A stretch of DNA of 64,000 nt. Origin: Chitinophaga sp. YR627. GTDB lineage: Bacteria > Bacteroidota > Bacteroidia > Chitinophagales > Chitinophagaceae. The notes below the pieces were generated by a model. It saw only the letters and a list, made by a program, of their open reading frames with translations, had not been told where the DNA came from and made no database searches. Positions 1 to 7,900 of the stretch are shown here, piece after piece. Positions within the stretch are counted from its first letter, which is position 1, and the number at the start of each line of letters is the position of its first letter. Location: contig NZ_FOUX01000003.1 of assembly GCF_900114995.1 (NCBI RefSeq), forward strand, positions 434,001 through 498,000, written 5' to 3'. The translations under genes and the position numbers were made by a program.

Positions 1-1175
1 AGATCAAACCTGAACAACAGAAAAGTTGCCATATCACCTATACAAGTGATAAGGTACATGAAATGCTGAAGACAGGATTCGACAGATCTCCGATGTTTCA
101 GGGTAGAATCCAGGGTGTCGGACCAAGATACTGTCCAAGTATTGAAGATAAAATCAACCGTTTCGCAGAAAGAGACAGACATCAACTGTTCGTAGAACCC
201 GAAGGTTGGAACACCGTAGAAATCTATGTGAATGGATTTTCAACCTCCCTGCCGGAAGATGTACAGTATAAAGCACTGCAATTAGTACCCGGATTTGAGA
301 ACGTAAAAATGTTCCGCCCGGGTTATGCGATTGAGTACGATTACTTCCCACCAACACAATTGCAGTTCTCCCTGGAGACAAAACATATCCAGAATTTGTT
401 CTTCGCCGGACAAATCAATGGTACTACCGGATATGAAGAAGCTGCATGTCAGGGTTTGATGGCAGGTATCAATGCACACCTCAAAGCAAGCGGTCAGGCG
501 CCATTTGTACTCAAAAGAAGTGAAGCATATATTGGTGTACTCATCGATGACCTGATTAATAAAGGCACCGACGAACCTTATAGAATGTTCACTTCAAGAG
601 CAGAATTCAGAACTTTGCTGAGACAGGATAATGCCGATCTGCGTCTGACAGAACAGAGTTTTGAAATGGGACTCGCCAGACAAAACAGACTGGATAAAGT
701 GATCGTGAAGAGAGAAGGTGTAGAGAAGATCAAAGCAATTCTGAAAGAATTGCCTGTCGATCCGGAAGAGATCAATCACCTGCTGGCCGAGAAAAATACT
801 TCACCACTGCCACAGCGTATGCGCGCTTACCAGATCCTGTTAAGGCCTACTATGGATATCTTCTCCATGAAGAACCATGTAGCGAAGATCGGAAAAGCAC
901 TGGCGGAATTCGGAGATGAAACATTGGAACAGGCAGAGATCCAGATCAAATATGAAGTATATATCGAAAAGGAAAATGACCTGGTGAAAAGAATGAGCCA
1001 GATGGAAGACCTGCTCATTCCTGATGGATTCGATTATACAAAACTGGTATCACTCAGTGCAGAAGCCAGACAGAAATTTAATAAGATCCGTCCGCGTACC
1101 CTCGGACAAGCCAGCAGAATCAGCGGCGTAAATCCAAGCGATGTACAGATCCTGATGGTGTACATGGGACGCTGA
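1..1175 (+). CDS. mnmG: MnmG (GidA), tRNA uridine 5-carboxymethylaminomethyl modification enzyme, 3' part
   Basis: This is the C-terminal part of the FAD-dependent enzyme that, with the GTPase MnmE, installs the carboxymethylaminomethyl group on U34 of certain tRNAs. The reading frame is open from the first bases (first full codon at position 3), so the gene starts before the window. The visible frame begins with the family signature CHITYT followed by TSDKVHEML, then GPRYCPSIEDKI, FAGQINGTTGYEEAA and the C-terminal RPRTLGQASRISGVNPSD segment that contacts MnmE and tRNA. These are unambiguous MnmG landmarks. About 390 residues are present, against roughly 620 for the whole family. The gene ends in a strong rho-independent terminator 25 bases downstream, so it is the end of its transcript. 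Confidence 0.97.
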   Translation, partial: IKPEQQKSCHITYTSDKVHEMLKTGFDRSPMFQGRIQGVGPRYCPSIEDKINRFAERDRHQLFVEPEGWNTVEIYVNGFSTSLPEDVQYKALQLVPGFENVKMFRPGYAIEYDYFPPTQLQFSLETKHIQNLFFAGQINGTTGYEEAACQGLMAGINAHLKASGQAPFVLKRSEAYIGVLIDDLINKGTDEPYRMFTSRAEFRTLLRQDNADLRLTEQSFEMGLARQNRLDKVIVKREGVEKIKAILKELPVDPEEINHLLAEKNTSPLPQRMRAYQILLRPTMDIFSMKNHVAKIGKALAEFGDETLEQAEIQIKYEVYIEKENDLVKRMSQMEDLLIPDGFDYTKLVSLSAEARQKFNKIRPRTLGQASRISGVNPSDVQILMVYMGR

Positions 1176-1200
1176 TATCAATCATACTAAAGCCAAAAAT

Positions 1201-1236
1201 AAAAATACATGCTTGTTATGGGCATGTATTTTTTTT
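1201..1236 (+). terminator. rho-independent terminator of mnmG
   Basis: A perfect 12-bp stem (1201-1212 with 1222-1233) with a 9-base loop, whose 3' arm runs into a T tract ending at 1236. It lies 25 bases after the mnmG stop. Confidence 0.9.
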
Positions 1237-1815
1237 GTCTATATTCGTCAAAGACCAGATTCCTGTGGACCCAGACAGAAGATGCATGAGATTGAACCTA
1301 TGACTCGACCGGACCTATTTTTTCATCCACACCAAATTTCTAACGAAGCAGGCAGAAATTTATTTATAGTTCATTCCACTGATTTACCTGATTAGTGTAT
1401 CTATGAATTTATTCATCACCCGATTTCCTGGAAAATTTACCTGAACATTTTTTCAAGCGGAACATTGTGCTTTTTGTTACACGTGTAACAAGACACAATA
1501 TGTCGTTATCATATATCGTATTTGAAAATAATTTATTCAAAATAAAAGTTAAGGTTAAATTAGAAGTATATACACCCGGACCTTGTCTATGGACTGGGCT
1601 TTTTCCTTAATTTTCTTTAAAAAATTGATTTTCAATCATTTGATAGATTATTTACCCTAAAAAGATGACTTTATAAGCCCCTTAAATTTGGACGATCGGG
1701 ATGTAGGTAATGATAATGGTCCGTAAAGGGTGTAGATGGCAAAAAAGGGCCTTAAAATGCGTTTTATAGTTTATTGCATATTTAGTAATTTGTTTTTACA
1801 TAAAAGGCACAGTAT
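1237..1815. other. gene-free intergenic stretch upstream of the lactonase
   Basis: About 580 AT-rich bases without a convincing gene. A 60-codon open frame starting at 1213 begins inside the mnmG terminator with a TTG, has no recognisable motif, and is not called. The only clear structure is the 18-bp palindrome at 1474-1491. I found no exact TAnnTTTG box directly upstream of the ATG at 1816. Confidence 0.6.
1474..1491. promoter_or_regulatory. perfect 18-bp palindrome, operator-like
   Basis: The bases TTGTTACACGTGTAACAA form a perfect dyad centred between 1482 and 1483. It has no T tract after it and is far from the preceding gene, so a terminator is unlikely. The size and symmetry suit a site for a dimeric transcription factor. 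It lies about 325 bases upstream of the lactonase start, so the regulated transcript is uncertain. Confidence 0.45.
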
Positions 1816-2946
1816 ATGCTCAATACCTTACTCACCTGCACCGCTTTATTAACTACTACGATGTTGTCAGCACAAACAGATACGACGAAAGAAAAATATC
1901 TACTGATTGGCACTTATACAAAGAGTGCAGATGAGGGGATCAATGTCTATGCGTTTAATACAACAACCGGTACACTCCGTTATGTAAGTACTGCGAAAGG
2001 TGTGGATAATCCTTCCTATCTCGTGATCGCCCCCGATCAGCAACACGTATATTCCGTAAATGAAAATAATGAAGGAGGCGTAAGCGCCTTTGAATGGGAT
2101 ACCGTCGGCGGTAACCTTACCTTCCTCAATAAACAGGTTTCCGGTGGCGCTTCACCCTGTTATATCACAACAGACGCAGATGGTAAATATGTGATCGTCG
2201 GAAATTACAGTGGTGGTAGTCTCTCTGTATTGCCCGTACGTAACGACGGAAAAATAGATGCGCCTGTACAAACAATTGAGCATACCGGTACCGGACCTAA
2301 TAAAGAACGACAGGAGAAACCACACGTACACTGTACCGTATTCGGTCCTGATAAAAAGACATTGTACGTGTCCGATTTAGGTATTGATCAGATAGTCATC
2401 TATAATTACAACCAGGGAGATGTGCTGCCCTTAGTACCTGCTGATACGGGCTATGCTGCATTGAATCCCGGTGCTGGTCCGCGACACATTACTTTCCATC
2501 CAAATGGCAAATGGGCATACGTGATACATGAACTCGATGGAAAAGTAACCGCCTTTAATTATGTAAGAGGAAGACTCATTCCTTTTCAAACTTTGTCAAC
2601 ATTGCCTGTTGCATACAAAGGTCCTATCTCGGGGGCTGATATTCACATCTCTCCGGATGGTAAATTTTTATATGCTTCCAACAGAGATAAATTGAATAAT
2701 ATTGTCATCTACAGCATAGATCGCAAGAACGGTCAGCTGGTGAAAAAAGGTGAACAACCTTCCGGTGGAAAAGCACCGCGTAATTTCATGATAGACCCTG
2801 ATGGAAACTATTTATTAGTCGCTAATCAGAATACTGACAACGTAGTTGTATTTAAAAGAAACAAGCTGACAGGATTACTCAAACCAACCGGTCAGGAGAT
2901 AAAAGTACCCAAACCGGTTTGCTTAAAAATGATTGGAACGAATTAA
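1816..2946 (+). CDS. secreted lactonase-family (YbhE-like) seven-bladed beta-propeller protein
   Basis: The 376-residue product belongs to the 6-phosphogluconolactonase (YbhE/Pgl, lactonase Pfam) beta-propeller family. In cytosolic members this fold hydrolyses 6-phosphogluconolactone, but many Bacteroidota paralogues are exported and their substrate is unknown. The first ~20 residues form a signal peptide ending at about SAQ, so the protein should be periplasmic or surface exposed. Blade repeats are visible: LLIGTYTKS near the start, YVIVGNYSGGSLSV, GPDKKTLYVSDLGIDQI, GAGPRHITFHPNGKWAYV, HISPDGKFLYASNR and DPDGNYLLVANQNTDNVVVF. The start is an ATG that opens directly onto the signal peptide. 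Because of the signal peptide I do not assign it to the pentose phosphate pathway; a role with extracellular lactones or sugars is an inference. Confidence 0.85.
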   Translation: MLNTLLTCTALLTTTMLSAQTDTTKEKYLLIGTYTKSADEGINVYAFNTTTGTLRYVSTAKGVDNPSYLVIAPDQQHVYSVNENNEGGVSAFEWDTVGGNLTFLNKQVSGGASPCYITTDADGKYVIVGNYSGGSLSVLPVRNDGKIDAPVQTIEHTGTGPNKERQEKPHVHCTVFGPDKKTLYVSDLGIDQIVIYNYNQGDVLPLVPADTGYAALNPGAGPRHITFHPNGKWAYVIHELDGKVTAFNYVRGRLIPFQTLSTLPVAYKGPISGADIHISPDGKFLYASNRDKLNNIVIYSIDRKNGQLVKKGEQPSGGKAPRNFMIDPDGNYLLVANQNTDNVVVFKRNKLTGLLKPTGQEIKVPKPVCLKMIGTN

Positions 2947-3013
2947 CATTTGCTGCTGAATACCGATATCTGATTGGCATAACTTTTTCATAAAAAACTA
3001 AAACGATAAGATC

Positions 3014-3355
3014 ATGAAAAAGAAAGTCACTAAACCAACAGATAAGAAATCCGAACAAACAGAAGACGAAAAATTCCCAGGTTATCCTGCTTATCCTGCA
3101 AATGAAGATATCACTTACAGAGGCGAACAGGAAGATCTCGATGTGGAAAAAGTAACCAGATCTGCACGTATCAATAATGAACTCGCAAGAGAATCTTCTG
3201 TTGATTCCGGTGAGATGGATGAAGGACTGGATGTGCCAGGTGCTGACCTGGATGATAGTAATGAAATGATAGGAGAGGAAGACGAAGAAAACAATTACTA
3301 TAGTCTTGGTGGAGACAGGCATGAAGATCTCGAAGAAGATAATGATAATGGCTGA
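3014..3355 (+). CDS. small acidic conserved hypothetical protein
   Basis: This 113-residue soluble protein has a lysine-rich N-terminus followed by a strongly acidic body. A FPGYPAYPANEDI segment near residues 21-33 resembles a short conserved motif I associate with small Bacteroidota proteins of unknown function. The tail is rich in Asp, Glu and Asn (EDEENNYYSLGGDRHEDLEED), suggesting intrinsic disorder. There is no signal peptide, membrane segment or catalytic motif. It lies 67 bases after the lactonase on the same strand, and its stop is 7 bases from the convergent stop of cardiolipin synthase. Function unknown; a stress-related role has been suggested to me only by its resemblance to the small acidic gene at 52934. 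Confidence 0.75.
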   Translation: MKKKVTKPTDKKSEQTEDEKFPGYPAYPANEDITYRGEQEDLDVEKVTRSARINNELARESSVDSGEMDEGLDVPGADLDDSNEMIGEEDEENNYYSLGGDRHEDLEEDNDNG

Positions 3356-3362
3356 TCACATA

Positions 3363-4841
3363 CTATAGTAACGGAGTAAGTAATCTGCATACACCATCTA
3401 TGAACTTCTGCCACAAAGAACGATTTCTCCATAAGCGACGATCGATGTGTTCAGAGTCCTGCAGGTCCTGTTCAAATGCTGCATTCAGCTTATGCACAAA
3501 GGTCTTGTCATAAACGACTACAGCAATTTCACTATTCAGATAAAAACTCCGGTAGTCAAGGTTTACAGAACCAACAATTGCAAGATTATCATCTATTGCA
3601 ATTGACTTTGCATGTATAAAACCTTTCTGATAAAAATATACTTTCACACCTGCATCAAGCAACGACTTGATGTAGGATTGTGCTGCATGTTGCACAAAAA
3701 ATGAATCACCACGGAAAGGTAAAATGAGCTGCACAGTTTTACCTGATAATGCAGCCATCTGCAATGCCGTTAATATCTGTTCGTTGGGAATAAAATAAGG
3801 ATTACTGATACGGATAGAACGGCGTGCATTATTGATCGCCATCAGTATCGTTTGCATCGCCATCGGAAACTCAGAATCTGGTCCGCTGGCTACAATATCT
3901 GCAAAGCAATTTTCATTCAGATCAGAACGATGAAAATAAGGTGGACTGAACGGAAATGTTTGTTTACTGCAATAACGATAACTCATCATGAATTGCAGCT
4001 GTAAAAGATTTACCACATCGCCTTCCAGTTTCAGATGTGTATCTCTCCAGAATACCGGATGCTTCGCATTGTTCAGGTAACGGTCATCTATATTGATACC
4101 TCCGGTAAATCCTACTTCTCCATCGATGATAATGATCTTTCTGTGATTACGATAATTCGCATTCAGATAGAAATTGATCAGTACAGGAGAGAAGGCAAAA
4201 ACCTCTGCACCATTTTCTTCCAACAGGTCTGGTATATCACCGATCTTATCACTGCCCAGGTCATCATAAATGAAACGTACTTCCACACCTGCTCTCAGTT
4301 TCTCCAGTAATATTTCTGCTATCTCATTACCCACATCATCCGAAGCAAAGATGTAGTACTCGATATGTATATGATGTTTGGCTGCTCTCAGCGCCTCCAT
4401 TACTGCAGGATACTTTTCTTCTCCGTTTAATAATAATTGTACACGGTTATCACAGGATAATACAGAATGTCTTGTGTTGAGCAGCATAGCAGAGATCTCC
4501 TGTTTACTCGCTACCTGTTTACGAAGCTGCAACTGCATCTGGTCAATCTCTTTTCGCTGAGATTCCCAGTATCGTAACATCAGCGTTTCATCCTTACTTC
4601 CCTTCAGCGTAAACCGGCGTTTCTTGCGGAGGTCTCTTCCCAGATAATAGTATACTACTAATCCCAGTATGGGGACAAATACCAGCAACATGATATAAGC
4701 CATCGCTTTGACCGGATTCCGGTTTTCCAGCAGAATAGTTCCAACCACACCCAAAAAGGAAAGTGAGATCAGCACATACCCTATAATTTTCAATGCGATA
4801 TGCCAGTTTGTACCCCAGAGAAAGTATAATACCTGATACAC
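3363..4841 (-). CDS. cls: cardiolipin synthase (phospholipase D family)
   Basis: A membrane phospholipase D-type enzyme that makes cardiolipin, by family from two phosphatidylglycerol molecules. The 492 residues fit the bacterial Cls length. Two N-terminal membrane segments cover about residues 17-38 and 47-66, followed by two HKD half-sites: H233, K235, D240 in NHRKIIIIDGE and H410, K412, D417 in FIHAKSIAIDD, each followed by the GS/GG-N pair typical of the family. Translation appears to start at a GTG (complement of 4839-4841), since no ATG precedes the first membrane helix. The gene diverges from the large helicase gene across a 117-base region carrying three 9-bp repeats. Confidence 0.93.
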   Translation of the reverse strand: MYQVLYFLWGTNWHIALKIIGYVLISLSFLGVVGTILLENRNPVKAMAYIMLLVFVPILGLVVYYYLGRDLRKKRRFTLKGSKDETLMLRYWESQRKEIDQMQLQLRKQVASKQEISAMLLNTRHSVLSCDNRVQLLLNGEEKYPAVMEALRAAKHHIHIEYYIFASDDVGNEIAEILLEKLRAGVEVRFIYDDLGSDKIGDIPDLLEENGAEVFAFSPVLINFYLNANYRNHRKIIIIDGEVGFTGGINIDDRYLNNAKHPVFWRDTHLKLEGDVVNLLQLQFMMSYRYCSKQTFPFSPPYFHRSDLNENCFADIVASGPDSEFPMAMQTILMAINNARRSIRISNPYFIPNEQILTALQMAALSGKTVQLILPFRGDSFFVQHAAQSYIKSLLDAGVKVYFYQKGFIHAKSIAIDDNLAIVGSVNLDYRSFYLNSEIAVVVYDKTFVHKLNAAFEQDLQDSEHIDRRLWRNRSLWQKFIDGVCRLLTPLL

Positions 4842-4893
4842 GGAAATGATTAATAGTTATGTGAATAAAGGTAATAGTAATATTATTAGAATA

Positions 4894-4931
4894 AATTATC
4901 GTCAATAATCGTTCTTAATATAAATTATCGT
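4894..4931. repeat. three phased AATWATCGT repeats in the cls/helicase divergent region
   Basis: The 9-mer AATTATCGT occurs at 4894-4902 and 4923-4931, with AATAATCGT at 4904-4912. Starts are spaced 10 and 19 bases apart, close to one and two helical turns. The outer two copies extend to a 12-bp direct repeat ATAAATTATCGT. The last copy ends 27 bases before the helicase ATG. This looks like an iterated operator, which would act on the helicase gene and perhaps on cls. Confidence 0.5.
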
Positions 4932-4958
4932 TTTTTTTGTTCTTACAACGAACTGCAC

Positions 4959-7900
4959 ATGAAGGAATCAATCCTTATTAAGCTGGAGGCTTCCCGCCGG
5001 GAATTACTGGATCTGGGACTACGTAACCCCTTATTGAATTACCGTTTACCCGTAAGTCGTGGAGTACATATCGAACAGGAAAGCATCACCAATATATACG
5101 AAGTACTGGTGAAGCAGAGCAAGGCAATGACCTTCCTCCCCAAAACTGATGTAAAAGAAAAGAAAGAGACAGCAGTAGAAGTAACAGAGCCGGTAATATT
5201 ACCGGAACCTGTCACTTTACCTGAACCGGAAGAAGTCGTACACGATACGCGTTTACAGACGACTGAAACTGCCGCTGCTTTGCAAAACAGATTACTGAAT
5301 ACCTATTATGCTGCGCGTACCAGTCTGGAAGAACAGGGTGTCAATATCCTGTTCCTGACATTGGGCATGTTAAAGTGGTATGAAAATGATAATGGAAAGG
5401 AAGCGCGGTATGCACCACTGATATTAATACCTGTTTCGCTGGAACGCTCCAGCGCAAGAGAGCGTTTTCGTTTGCGCTATACTGGTAGTGATGTGGAAAT
5501 GAATCTTAGTCTGCAGACCAAGATCAAAGCAGAATATGGTATCGTATTGCCAGACATGCCTGAGTCAGAAGAAATCGCTGTCACAGAATATATACAACAG
5601 ATCGATGCTGCTGTCAATGGAATGGACGGATGGGAAGTGATCACTGATGCAGTTGAACTGGGATTCTTCTCCTTCGGCAAACTGATGTTATATCATGACC
5701 TGGATAGTGATGGATGGCCCGCGGATGAACAACCTGCTAATCATCCGATCTTACAGAGTTTATTCGGAGATGGTTTTTCTGAAGGTGCACCTGAAGTACC
5801 GGAAGATGCATTCATCGACACAGAAACTTCCGCACATGAATTACACCAGGTAGTAGATGCGGATGGCTCTCAGTTACTCGCTATGTTAGCAGTACAGGAA
5901 GGACGTAACCTGGTGATACAGGGTCCTCCGGGCACGGGTAAATCACAGACCATCACTAACCTGATTGCGAATGCAATCGGTGAAGGAAAGAAGGTGTTGT
6001 TTGTCGCTGAGAAGATGGCCGCACTTGAAGTGGTAAAACGCAGACTGGATAGTATACAATTAGGCGATGCCTGTCTCGAATTACATAGCCACAAGGCCAA
6101 CAAAAAAGAATTACACCAGGAGTTAAGAAAAACACTGGAGTTACGTAAGCCTGCTATTCTGCAATTACAACAGGAAGTCACATTACTGAATGACTATCGC
6201 AAAGAACTGAACGATTACAGTATTGCAGTGAATACACCAGTTGGTGAAAGTGGTATCACTCCGCAACAACTGATGGGTTATCTGTTACAACTGAAAGAAC
6301 AATTCGTAGATATTACTTTACCAAGGATCGCAATACCTGATATAGATAACTGGAATGCTTTGAGCATGCAACGTGCAGAAGCAATGGCACTGAGAATTGA
6401 ACATCGTTTGAAGGAGACAGGGATGCCTTCTTCTTTGTTGTTCTGGGGGATCGGATTGACCGTTCTGGTTCCTGCTGAACAGGACAGACTGATTCCTGTT
6501 TTACAGAAAGCATTGGATACTACTACAACGCTGCAACATGAAAGTGCGATCATCGCTGGTCAGGTAGGATTGTCAATGCCACTGAATAGAAAGAATAGTA
6601 TGGATCTTTCGTTCTTTGTACAACTCGCATCTGTACGTCCGGATATAACAGGTATACAGTTAAGACATCCCGCCTGGTTGCAACAGAAAGAAGATATCAA
6701 AGAGTTGCTGCAGATAGGAAAACGTTTGCGTCAGTTGCATCAGGCATATGATGCAATACTCATTCCGGAAGCATGGGAACAACAGGTCCTGGAGATACGA
6801 CAGAACCTGTTGGCCTATGGGGATAAGTGGTATAAATTCCTGAAAGGAGATTATAATAAAACAAATCGTCAGCTGGCTGCTTTATGTAAGACAGCTCCAC
6901 CTGATGATCTGCCTGGAAAACTCGCTTGTATAGATGCTATACTGGAAGCAAGAAGATTAGAAAAACAACTCCAGGAACAGGAATCACTCGCAAAAGAATT
7001 GTACCAGCAACGCTGGCAGAAAGGACAATCCAATTGGGAAACACTTGAAACCATTACTAATTATATAACGGAAGTACATAAGCAGATCAGTTATGGTACA
7101 TGTACTGCTGTCATCCTGGATTATCTCGAAAAGAATGAGCCGGTTGAAGTAGCCAAACGTTATTATGATACACTGTTGAGAACATTGCAACAGCAGGGTG
7201 CTGCTATCGATGCTGTGATCGCAGCTTTTGCATTAAATGAACAACGCCGCTTCAGAGACGTAACACCACTGCTGCAACGTCCCTATGAAGAGCAGGTCGT
7301 ATTGATGCAATCATGGATAGACGGATTGCCGGATATTCATCATGCGATCTCCTGGAATAACCTGGCAGATACAGCGAAAACAGAAGGTTTACAGGTCTTG
7401 ACAGAAGCAGTCGCTTACTGGCCGGAAGCAGCAACAGCATTAAAAGGTGCAATACAGAAAACATGGTATGAATACCTTTGGGAAAAAGCACTCATGACAC
7501 ATGCTGCTATCAGAAAATTTGAAAGATCAAGTCATGAAGCAGCAGTCAAACAGTTCGTAAAACTGGATACACTAAATCTTCAGTATAACAGGGCACGTGC
7601 GGCGCTAAAACATTATGATGGTATTCCTCCTTTGGAAGCCGGCGGACAGGTAAACGTACTGCGAACCGAGTTTAATAAAAAGGCAAGACATATGCCTATC
7701 CGTAAACTGGTACAGGCAGCAGGACTCGCCATACAGGCCATCAAACCTGTGTTCATGATGAGTCCTCTTTCAATTGCTAATTTCCTTCCTCCTGGTTCAT
7801 TACAATTTGATCTTGTCATCTTTGACGAAGCGAGTCAGGTAAGACCGGTTGATGCATTAGGTGCATTGCTGAGAGGAAAGCAACTGGTAGTTGTAGGCGA

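Noticed and set aside
1213..1395. 60-codon plus-strand frame after mnmG
   Set aside because: It begins with a TTG inside the mnmG terminator hairpin and has no motif or conservation signal.
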